This document shows, piece after piece, positions 32,410 to 43,055 of a DNA stretch of 43,954 nucleotides. How positions within the stretch are numbered: the first letter of the stretch is position 1; the number at the start of each line of letters is the position of its first letter. The DNA is taken from NCBI GenBank assembly GCA_021464525.1, contig JADRCO010000199.1, positions 1 through 43,954 on the forward strand, given 5' to 3'. Made by a program: the position numbers and the translations under genes. The DNA is from Rhizophagus sp. LPA8_4_AMF. Taxonomy: Eukaryota; Glomeromycota; Glomeromycetes; Glomerales; Glomeraceae. Below the pieces are notes generated by a model. It had not been told where the DNA came from and made no database searches. It worked only from the letters and a program-made list of their open reading frames with translations.

Positions 32410-35400
32410 ATGTCTTATGAGCACGTGCCTGAGGCTTCTTTAGCGACTTTGTCACGTCAAAAAGAGAATGTTTTCGTTGAGGAAACAAGAAAAGCGTTAA
32501 AACGCCAAATAGAAGATAAAGAAAATTTTGAAAACGTTCAACACAACAAAGTTCAATTAACTGGTAACTGTAAGTCAATAAAAATACAAGCGACGAAATA
32601 TAATGAAAAAGTGGAGGAAAATATTGATAATTTAGAAAGAAACGAAGGGAAACCCACGTTTCAAAACCTTTCCAAGATTCATAACCTTTTGGTAGTTGAC
32701 GTAAAAGATACACACAAATCCAAGGTGATCAATTTATATTAAAATAATTTGTTATTATTTATAAATTTAAAATTATTTATTGATTTCGTTAATTTATAGA
32801 AAGTGACTTTAATAAATGAAAATAATTTGGAAGAATTTTTTCTCATTTTGTGTGATTCCTGGGTGGATACGAAGATTTTTAAGAGTTTGTACATATAAAA
32901 TATATATGTAGATACATACATATATATATATATATTCTTTTATTTTTTTTAATTTGTATCATCATTGCTATTTGGTCATTTTTAACGTTAATTACCCAAT
33001 TAATATAGATGATACCGTTAGTATTTTTGGTGAATTTAAACATAGGACATGCACAGCGAACGATACGAACAATGTTATTATAATTGTCAACCCTGATATA
33101 CTCGTATCATCTACCTGCGTTAGTGAAGCATACGGTTGTATGAGGAGGGCTATTTTAAAGGAGCGAATAAGTAGTGGTAATTTTAACACCGCATCTGCTA
33201 TTCTTGGAACTCTTAGTCACGAGTACTTCCAAGATTGTTTAAAACATAATGATTTTTCATCATCTTTTATGGATTTAACATTGAAACAAATTATGAAAAA
33301 AAATATCCCAAAATTATACTTTGCTAATTTAAAAGAATCAAAAGTTATTAAAGAATTATCGGAAAGAAAAACCATATATCATAATTTTGCTGAATGTTAT
33401 ATCGGTCAAGTGCCAAAATTTGATTTGGGTAAGATCGAAAGCATTCGTGGCGATGAACATTCATTTGTTTGTATCAGCAAAACCTTGGATGTTGAGGAAC
33501 GTATTTGGTCTCCAGCATTCGGTCTTAAAGGAGTTTTAGATGCTTCAATTGAGGTCAAAGTTTTAGAAAACAAGATTTTGAAAAAATATATTATGCCGTT
33601 AGAAATAAAAACTGCTTGGAAGGAGGATCATGTTCATAATTTACAAACAATCTTATACTGCGTAATGATGAATGATCATTATAAAGTTGATGTCGGATCA
33701 GGCTTACTTTATTACGTAAAAAGCAGTAATGATCAAAAGGCAGGAAAATTAAAAAGAATTCATGTATCAGTTCAAGAATTGCGAGAAATACTAAAGACTC
33801 GTAACGAAATTGTATGGTATATCTCAAATCGACAACGGCATATTTTGCCACCCATGATTAAAGATTCTTATGTATGTGGTAAATGTAACATTAGAACCTC
33901 ATGCTTTCTCTACAATAAGGCCATCGAAAAAGGTACATCAGAAGAATCTGGCGTTGTTGAACTCTTTGATAATGCTATTGCACATCTTGAAGAAAATCAC
34001 GTTGAATTCTTTCGAAAATGGGAAGAATTAATTAAGTTAGAAGAAGAAAATATGAGCCAGGTTCGACCACAAATATGGAATACATCAAGTTCAAATAGGG
34101 ATCCTACCCAATGCCTTTATAACATGCATTTAGATCTGAATAGTATAATCGAATACCCAGGGTCAACTGGATTATGTCAACTCAATTGTAAATTTTTTCA
34201 AATAGATTCTAAAGAAAGATCATTATTGGATACTCAATTTTGTATCAATGATTTTGTTGTTGTATCTTCTGAACAAGGACATTATGCATTGGCTACTGGC
34301 TTTGTGACTGAAATTACACCAGAATATATTTGTCTAACTTTGGACAAAAAACCTCGTGGAGGTCCGAAACACGCAACAGACTTTGATATAGAGTCTTGTC
34401 ACAGTTTTTTAGGGTTACAAGATAGATCGAAAAAAGAAGAAATAATAAAAAATCCTTTAGGATTTGATTTGGCCACAACTTCTTATCGAATTGACCGGGA
34501 TGAGCTGACTTCTAGTATAAAATTAGTACGGCAAAATCTTGTCAGCCTTCTTATGGATGATTCAACTAGAAGGTTAAGACAACTAATTATAGATCTTGAA
34601 GCACCACGATATGGTCGAACTTTTTCTACCCTAACAAATTACAATGATCTTAAAAAAGATTTGAATGAAGATCAGATTAATGCATTTGAATTGGCTTTGA
34701 AGGGTATGATTAAAAATATATTAAATTAAAAAACTAATTAAAAAATACATAAAATATTGACAACCACTATATAAAAAATAAATCATATAGCCGAAGATTA
34801 TGCATTAATTTTGGGGATGCCGGGAACTGGAAAAACATTTACTATAGCCCAGATTATTAAAGCACTTTTACGTAGAGGTGAATCAGTGCTTCTTGCTTCT
34901 TATACTCATTCTGCCGTTGATAATGTCCTTTCAAAACTAAACGGGCACAGTAAAGAAATATTGAGAATCGGTGATAAAAGTAAAGTTCACAGAGATAATT
35001 GGCCATATATAATAGATAATAATAAATTTGAAAGTCTTGATGAATTCACCGAGTTCATTGAATCTAGAAGAGTAGTTGCAACTACATGTCTTGGGATGAA
35101 TAAGTAAGTTCAACAAATTTTATACATAAGGATTATCTAATTTTACTAATTCTATTTTTTTTTTCTTCAACAGTCCGATATTTACTAAACGAAGGTTCGA
35201 CTATTGTATCATTGATGAAGCAACACAAATAACATTACCTACTTGTATTGGACCACTTCGTTTTGCAGACCGATTCCTTCTAGTTGGTGACCATAATCAA
35301 TTACAGCCTTTAGTACTCAGAACAGAAGCTATTAAGAAAGGAATGGAAAAGAGTTTATTCAAAACCTTTACAGAAATTCATCCAAATGCAGTTGCAAATT

Positions 35401-36395
35401 TAAGATACCAATATAGAATGAATGAAGACATTATGAATTTATCCAATTCGATAATTTATGATAGTAAGATGCTTAACGGGTCAATGATTACGGCTCAAAC
35501 ACTTTTATACATTCCTAAATGGAACGAAGATTTTCTTTCCCAGTTCCATGACCCGGATTATTATTGCTGCCATGAAAGTTGTTGGCTAAAGGATGTAATT
35601 GATCCAAAAAGACCATTGATTATGATTAATACGGATAACCTTCTTACCAAAGAATATGCATCAAATGGAAAATATCAAAATGAAATGGAGGTTTTAATTG
35701 TTGAACATAGTGTCAAAGCCTTATTAGCGGGAGGTGTATCTGCTAAGGAAATTGGTATCATAACGCCATTTCGTTCTCAATTAAAACATATTGCACACAA
35801 ATTTAAAGGTTATAATGAATTAGAAGTTTCGACAATTGATCGTTTTCAGGGAAGGGAAAAACAAGTTATAGTCTTATCATTTGTGAGATCGAATTCTGAT
35901 CTGAAGGTAAATGTAAAAAATGTAATGATTTTAAATAACAATTAAATTTTCATTTTTAATTCTTAATATATACAAGGTTGGAAACCTGCTTGAAGATTAT
36001 CGACGGATAAATGTTGCAATAACTCGTGCTAAATTCAAATTGATCATTGTTGGTAGTAGATCTACATTGTGGGCGTCGTCAACATTACGAAATATTATAT
36101 ATTATCTTGAAAAAAATGATATGGTAAATTTTTTTCTTATACCATTCTTTAAATACAAAGCCTATAATAATGACTTCTTATCTAGATATATCAATTATCT
36201 AATAACGGATCTCCATATTGGCACGATGTTCCACTGTCCATTGAATCAAGCAACATTAAAAAACTTAAAGGTTGTGCTGAGGCTACTAACGAAAAAGAAA
36301 ATGTTAAAACAAAAAGGTACAAGCCAATTAAATCGACAATATTTGTCGAAACAATTCTGAAGAGAAATACTGTCATAGGAGATATCGTTAATTAA
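32410..36395 (+). CDS. DNA2: Dna2 nuclease-helicase
   Basis: Seven exons (32410-32724, 32800-32884, 33009-34703, 34791-35103, 35174-35906, 35977-36123, 36186-36395) give about 1165 residues. The RecB-like nuclease domain has LGTLSHEYFQDCL, the metal-binding aspartate in LKGVLDASIEV and the PLEIKTAW E-x-K core (about 330). The Fe-S cysteines appear as GCMRRAIL plus C-x2-C-x5-C in VCGKCNIRTSC (about 422). The SF1B helicase has Walker A GMPGTGKT (707-714), TQ/Walker B IIDEATQI, VGDHNQLQP, the motif IV-V stretch STIDRFQGREK, and motif VI INVAITRAKFKLIIVG. Dna2 trims long Okazaki flaps and resects double-strand breaks in the nucleus. The N-terminus is shorter than in yeast and carries two KEN motifs. 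The last exon phase is supported by only one frame that stays open. Confidence 0.95.
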
Positions 36396-36711
36396 TATTC
36401 GCTTATTATTATTTATAACTTAATAAATAATTAATAAATGCAATAAAAAATTCAATATATTATGTACTATACAAAACAAATTAATTCATTTGAATTTATT
36501 AAGTTTTTGATGTTAAAAATAAATTTCTAAATTTTCTCCCACAAAAACCGATGTAGTTTTTTTTAATTACTTTAATTACTTCTAATTAACACATGAACGT
36601 CGTTATGATGCTTTATTGCTATGTACAAATTATATATACATTGAATAGCTCTATTAAATATAATACTATTCATTGCACTATCAATTGTCCAATATCATTC
36701 ATTCTGTTATA
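36396..36711. other. convergent 3' intergenic region, DNA2 / KDM5
   Basis: These 316 bp of AT-rich DNA hold the two facing 3' ends. AATAAA-like signals (for example TAATAAATAATTAATAAATG near 36421) could serve polyadenylation of DNA2. No gene is seen. Confidence 0.55.
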
Positions 36712-39700
36712 TTATCTTCTTCTTTTCTTTTTTTCTATCGGTTCTACTACACACTTCCGTTTTCTTGTCTCTATGTTATCTTCAGTATCTTCTACGAGGC
36801 TTATTGAATTTGCCTCAATATTTCCAAAAAATTTTGAATTAAGATCATTATCTTCCATAAAGTTACTTGAATCAACATCATCGACGCATTTTCTTAGATT
36901 GAAGACGATGTCTTCGATGTCGTCATCAGAATCATCTTCAGATTCAACGGAACCATCTAGAGGAATTCCAAACCCTAATCCAATTCCTATTCGAACTGAA
37001 TGTACATCGTTACCACTGACTAACTTTTTCAACTCTGCATTAATTTCAGTGACAAAACTAGCACTTATACATGGAAGGTTAATGCGGAGATTTTCAGCTT
37101 CATTTGCTAGTGTTTCAATTCGTCTCACGTTTTCATCGATCTTAATTCGTGCAGTTCTTGGTGCACGACACATAGCACAATACCAATGCTCATAATTTGG
37201 AGTATCTTCGGCTTTCATGTTAATACACTCACAATGATACCTAAATAAAATATAAATATGAAATGCTTAATAAAAAGATTATAAATAATAATTTAAATAA
37301 GGACATATTTACCAAACATCGCATTTATCACAACAGATCATTTTACCACCATAATCTTCGCCGCGGCAGAAGCAAAAATAATTCTTTCGATCATTACCGG
37401 CTCGATAAACACTTCTAAGTCTGCAATCCCAATGATACAGAAAGTCGGTAATGTCAAATTCATTCAGTGGAACATCTTGATAGTCGTTCGGCCAGATATT
37501 TCTCGCTGTTTCATATGCAATGAGAGTTAAATTATTTTCCCAGTTCGCAGCATCATCAACTATGCTTTCCATATCACCAAGAGGAAGACCGAACCTATAT
37601 GTGCGGTTTATTTCGACAATGGGCGCAAGTTGTTCTAACGCTAAAGTATTTACTTTATTAACGTGTTTGATGAGAGCTTTATAACGATCTTTACGTAATT
37701 GCATCAAATCCTTAACGCGTTGTGCCAAACTTTTTAAATGGCGGTCCGAATATCGCACTCTAAGATAATAGCATGGACTTTCACAGCAACAGATAGCCAT
37801 GTCAGTTACTCCAGTCACGCAAGTTACGCATGCGCATTCTAAGCACAAAACCTTTTTTGTGCATTTAAATTGTAAGGCTGATAACCCAGTCCAGCTCCTA
37901 CAAGTTACACATAGTGTTTCGTCGTCTTTCGGATCGGTCAAGTCATAGTTGGCCTCCGGAAGACGAAACCTTGAGGTAACCTCCTCGCGTCGCCAAAGCT
38001 CGTTCTGACAGACTTCAGTCAAGGATTCCTTCAATCTAATATTATTAATTAGAAGAATTTTCCAATAATATACCTATCCACTAAATACATACCGGCTTAA
38101 AACCTTAAAATTATTTATTTTCTTTAGACCGATATCCACCAGTAATTTCTCGTGAGAAAAAACTGGGTCTCGTCTGATTTTCTTATAATAATTCACGGAT
38201 TTTTGTCCGAATTCTACCCAATCGGGTAATGCGAAATTAACAGCCTCATTGAAATTTAACTATTTTAAAATTGCAAATTAATACAATGATCAATAAAAAC
38301 TTATTTATTAAATAATACGTTACTTACACCATGATTGAATCCGGCATGATAAGCTTGCGGAAATGTTATTACAAATTGATTTGGTCTTTGATCAATTGCA
38401 AAAACATCAATTCCCTCGCTTGTGAGCGCCTTAGGATTCAAAATCGTTGTCAATTGGCTCAATAGATCCGGTTGGTTCTGGAAGAGCTCTGGTAAGAGTC
38501 TACCAGCCGCGGCCTCAAATTTCGCAGCACTTACTGCTGGGACGCCGTACCACGTCTTCGTTTCGCCCCAATGCATATAATTGATGCTATATGTGTAATG
38601 ATCTTCTACATGCCAACAAAAAGCGCTAAACATCATGCCGACATATAGCCAGGGTATCATCATTCCCGGTATTGCTGGTCTGATGTGACTCAAGAGAGAT
38701 CCCGGAAGCTTCGGGAAGTTTCGTAAGTTCCAAGGATCTCTGCTATATGGATCTGAACTATGGGCCTTAGGACATGGAAATCCGCTTTATTTAAAGAAGC
38801 ATGTTAATTATTATAAATTTTAGAGTTAGAACTAATCAACAAATACACAACAATGATATTACCTTCCATAATCGATAGAGCTATTATCTGCTCCATATAA
38901 GATTTCTGTATCATGGTCAGCAGACATTGCTAGTCTCCAGAATTCGTTCTCAACGTGATCTTCTATATTAACCCCTTGCGGGACAGGACGCTTTTTGAGG
39001 TACCTTTGTCGAAAATCATCAGCAATTTGTTGGAAGGCCTTTAACGTATACGTTTCACTGGGATCAAAACCAAATTTAGTTCCATATAAAAATAAACATT
39101 TCGGACAATGCCAACTAGCTTCGGGATGAATTTGGGAGCGTTTGATTTTGAGGCATTTCGCGTGAAACGCCTTTTGACAATCCCCTTCGCATATTAATGG
39201 ATCACTCCTAATAATGTTCCCACATTCCTCGCAGACTTCTTCATCAATATCCATATTATCAGAATCAGGATCAGAATCGGTTTGTAAATTAATTGATCGG
39301 CCTTCCCTACATTCTGCCTTAACATCTGCGATATATGTTTCATAAGGCTCTACTATTTCCTGATACTTCTCTTTGATAGTCTTGGAAAGCGAAGTGCATT
39401 TTGCTGAATAACCATCTGGCCTAATTGCTCTTGCAACTTCAGCCCACTGTTTTTTGTTTGAAATCTAATTAATATAAAGAGAATAATGATAACGAACTTC
39501 AATATAATTATCGATATTAAAACCTAAAGATAATGTAATAAACAAATAAGTTGTTATACTTCTTCGGGACCGCCTTTTTCTTCGACAACTTTAGCAAGAA
39601 GATGTAGATCAATAGGTGTTCTGTCTACTAATGGCGGTTTTACAAAGTTCTTCTTCCCTTGCTGAGCATGAAACATCTGTAATTGTTGCAAATAATTTAA

Positions 39701-40751
39701 CTTGACTCGAGTTTGTCCTTCCATTGTATTAACAGTTTGCTTCCTGGTACTAAACTTAAATTCCTATATATAAAAAATTTTATAAATAAATCATTAATTA
39801 ATTATGCATATCAAAAAAAAAGGTTAAGATTAAAAAACTTACTTCCGTATTTAGCACGAAGGGAGGTCTCCATCCTTCGGGGGGAACTATTTTGATGATA
39901 CCATAACAATGACCTATATGTGCGATGCTTTCAATATATGCATAAGGATCCTTAAACTCTTCAGGAGTTGGATATAGAACAGGAGCTTCAAGAATATCCG
40001 TTTTTCGCGACTCTTTAGACGGGTCTTTATATTGATATTCAGTTCGAACCGTAGTAAAGTCAAACGGTTCGTTGATAATAGGCTCAACCTCTTTCAATCT
40101 AATCGTCTCTTTTTCCACAGAATCCGGTATCAACCCGGAATTTTTACCGGATTCTACAGAAGGTTTTGCAACCGCAGTCGATTTTGCAGAACTAGTTGAC
40201 ATACGTGACCCTTGCATCCGCGAAAGTACTATTGAGCTAGGTGTTGAAGTTGACTTTGAATCCTGTGAAATGGTTTGCACACAAGACCCTTGCATGCGTG
40301 TTTGTTCTGGACTCGTTAATGAAGTGGGCTTTGAAACTTGTGAAATGGTTTGTACACGAGAACATTGCATGCGTGTTTGTCCTGTTGAGCTTGTTGATGA
40401 AGCCTGTGAAACGATTTGCATGCGAGACTCATGCATTCGCGAATTTGTTGTTGAGTTCACCGTTTTAAAACTATAAGGCTGTAAATTGGGTTGCATGCGA
40501 GGTTCCTGTTTTCGTAAATGTAAAGTTGAATTTGTCAAAGTGGAATTAGAAGCCTGCGAATTATTTTCCATATAATGCCCTTGCTTTTGTGAATGTGAAG
40601 TTGAGCTCGTTAAAGTGAATTTTAATTCTTGCGAGTTTAAATTAATATAAGTCTTTCGTGACTGAGTGTTTGCTTTCTGCACTTTTGTAAAAGAGGAAAT
40701 AATATTTTTGTTCGTTGGTTGTGGTTTACTACCCGCTCTTGTTTTAACCAT
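36712..40751 (-). CDS. KDM5: KDM5/JARID1-type histone H3K4 demethylase
   Basis: Seven exons (39843-40751, 39560-39763, 38863-39464, 38328-38784, 38093-38259, 37313-38035, 36712-37240) give about 1196 residues. Domains in order: Ser/Thr/Gln-rich N-terminus with degenerate repeats (about 84-185); JmjN (about 256-303, [18 protein letters not shown]); ARID (304-425); PHD1 (449-494); JmjC with iron ligands His630 and Glu632 in [18 protein letters not shown] and His718 in [10 protein letters not shown]5HC2 finger (from 822, CVTC); PLU-1-like helices; PHD2 (about 1003-1042, [16 protein letters not shown]); acidic stretch; basic tail RKRKC..KKKRRR, a likely nuclear signal. The 88-residue ligand spacing and intact HxE..H indicate an active Fe(II)/2-oxoglutarate demethylase, unlike yeast Ecm5. 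The first in-frame ATG is at 40751; upstream the frame is open but has no ATG. Confidence 0.94.
40195..40510 (-). repeat. degenerate coding tandem repeat in the KDM5 N-terminus
   Basis: About four to five copies of a 66-78-bp unit share TGCATGCG-like cores at about 40213, 40291, 40366, 40432 and 40491. The translated unit is close to [16 protein letters not shown] followed by a Ser/Thr linker. All copies stay in frame. This suggests recent slippage-type expansion in a disordered region. Confidence 0.75.
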
Positions 40752-41937
40752 TTTGAATGAATGTTTAAGTCGCTTTTTTAAGAGTGTTAGGAATAACGAA
40801 AATTCTTGAGTTTTACAACCACTTTGGGTAGAAGAATGAAGAAAATTTTGACGAGAAATAAAAACTTTTATTACTTCGAAGGAAGATGTGAGATAAACGT
40901 ACGATAAAACTTCAACCAACTACTTTCTCGAAATTCTTTCATTGAATCACACGCCAAGCCACAATCATCCGATCTTCTTCCATTTTTATAATAGTTGGTA
41001 CCTTTATATTCTAAGAAGCGTTACACAATTATAAGTAAAGAGCAAAAAATAATATAATGGATTTTTTTGATATTCGCGAATATTCCTTTGATTTGCCGCA
41101 GCACTTAATCATATGCTAATATCTTTTTCTCCGCTTTTGCATTCGTTTTTGTCTTTTAATAAAATGGACGATGTATTGTTCTGTGGTTTATTTGGTAATT
41201 GAAATATAATTGTCAAAGAAATCTCTAAATTGTTACGTCATAAAATTATTATCACTCACAGTATTTTTGGGGGTTCAGCTTCAAATTGGCAATGATTAAT
41301 GAATGCAATGTGCACAATACTATTTTGAAAACCGGTTTTTTAAAGCACAAGTAAAAATTTTGCAGATTTGAACTTAATGTAACTTATTTATTTTGGTTAA
41401 ATTAACTGACTGTACATATATGGATATATAAACCTGTATACTTATATTAAAGGTCAAAAAAAACGTAGGACAAAAAACTATAACATTCATTCTATTTGCT
41501 AGTCGAATAAAATTTTTTACAAATTAAAATTTTAAATAATAAGCATATGCTTTTCACTGTTATAAAACGATATTTCAGACTTTTTTTTTGGAATCAAATA
41601 TAAAACAATTTTCTAAAATATGCTAATAACTTTTCATTGAAATTTGAAGTTTCTAATATAAATATATATAAGCATATTAAGTCTATAGAATTGGAAGCTT
41701 TATTAAAATTGGAATTGGTATTGGAATTGGAAAAATTGGGTCTAAAATAAGGGAAAAGGGACCAAATAAACAATGAAATCCATTGTCTAATTGGTTCTTT
41801 TTCCCAGCACTCACCCAAAATGTTAACCTTTTAATATACATATTATTACCATATTATAATTTCAATATTTTAATATTTTAACAAATTGTTTTCTTATTTT
41901 TGTAAATATATTAAAGAAATTACACCAATGCAAAATC

Positions 41938-42419
41938 AAAACCTTGTCCAAAACCAAACCCAAACCCTTTTTTCATTGGACAGGTTTTTAGCAAATCACA
42001 TGATTAAAAAATTAATTTTGGCCAATATTTAATTTCAATTAAATTATTTTTTAAGAAATTATATAAATACCATAATAATAAATCAAGTATATGAATTTAA
42101 TAAAATTATTTTTAAGTACACTATACTTTTATAATTCTGCAAAATTCTATACTTTATTATAATAATATTTCAATTTTAGTTAGTATAAGAAACCAATTAG
42201 ATATGTCTAATAATATTTAATACTATTATATATGTAATCTTATAAATTATAAAATTAAAAAAAAAAAGATATATATTATATTTAAAACTAGTTTATAATA
42301 GTTTTGAAAAAATTTAAACAGTTCAAAACTTATAGACTTTTGGATAGTTTTGGATAGTTTTGATATATTCAAAACTGTCCAAACTTATCCAATCAAAAAA
42401 AGCAATTGGACATGTCCAA
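41938..42419. repeat. cluster of inverted TTGGACA repeats, MITE-like candidate
   Basis: Left arm AAAACCTTGTCCAA (41938-41951) pairs with TTGGACAGGTTTT (41976-41988) with one bulge. A 23-bp stem (42341-42363 with 42369-42391, 20 of 23 paired, 5-nt loop) and a perfect palindrome TTGGACATGTCCAA (42406-42419) reuse the same core. The about 480-bp block could be a short non-autonomous element or a decayed repeat. No target duplication was identified. Confidence 0.35.
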
Positions 42420-42494
42420 AATCCAACACTATTACTGTATATGGTGATAATTAAGTATAAAGATTCTTTAGTAATATTTAGAAGTTAGTATTAT

Positions 42495-42523
42495 GGTTAG
42501 GGTTAGAGTTAGGATTATGGTTA
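42495..42523 (+). repeat. short interstitial telomere-like stretch
   Basis: GGTTAGGGTTAGAGTTAGGA followed by TTATGGTTA contains one perfect TTAGGG and several one-mismatch neighbours. It is only about 29 bp, so it may be a repair scar or simple drift rather than a telomere relic. Confidence 0.4.
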
Positions 42524-43055
42524 AATGGATTATTTAAGGGCCAAATAACTATGATAATAAATAATTATTCACTACTATATAGTAAAGAATAGCAGAACCT
42601 TTTTTAAACTACTTATTAAAATGTAAATATAATTAATTTAGAGATCTTTAATATTTCTATATTAAATAAAAATAATAGCAATTTAGCAATTTTACATTCG
42701 AATTTACCAATTATTAAGTAATAGATTAATAGTTTTAAAAATTAATTATTAGTTATAAAAATAAATATATGAAGAAAGTGATATATCTTTCCCAACCAAA
42801 AAATGAGATGAATATTTTGAGACCATGGTGGTTACACTATCTAAGTTCAACAAAGAAGTGAATCATTTTTATTATATATAGCAAAAATTTTAAAATACAA
42901 AAGAAAATTATATAGTTTTTTTTTTTTTAATCTCATAAAATTAAAGAAATATTCTAAATAACTTTTTTTTGCATTCTTTAATTTAATAAAGAAAGAATAA
43001 CCTAATAAAATTAATAAAAGAAAAACTAAATAAAAAATTTATAGTTCCTATATAT

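Larger units (their letters stand above)
40752..43055. other. gene-free region upstream of KDM5 with hairpins and simple repeats
   Basis: These 2.3 kb have no supported gene. The part next to KDM5 is its promoter and leader, with a perfect palindrome ATATTCGCGAATAT at 41070-41083. From 41.6 to 42.4 kb there are GGAATT-type repeats, a short kinase-like scrap on the minus strand, and several inverted TTGGACA units. A TTAGGG-like stretch lies at 42495-42523. The remainder to 43055 is A/T-rich and featureless. Confidence 0.5.

Noticed and set aside
32899-33008. Reading the Dna2 nuclease exon from an in-frame ATG at 32954
   Set aside because: It would lose the SWVDTK segment that precedes SIFGEF in Dna2. 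The spliced exons 32410-32724 and 32800-32884 join in phase to 33009.
36593-37195. 200-codon plus-strand open frame opposite the KDM5 3' end
   Set aside because: It is antisense to the acidic C-terminal exon and PHD2 of KDM5, whose frame and domains are clear.
40072-40476. Plus-strand cysteine-rich frames ([10 protein letters not shown] type) opposite the KDM5 N-terminus
   Set aside because: The cysteines come from antisense reading of the TGCATGCG repeat; the minus strand carries the JmjN-containing exon.
40752-40919. N-terminal extension of KDM5 upstream to 40919
   Set aside because: The frame is open but has no ATG before 40751; the extension would need a non-standard start.
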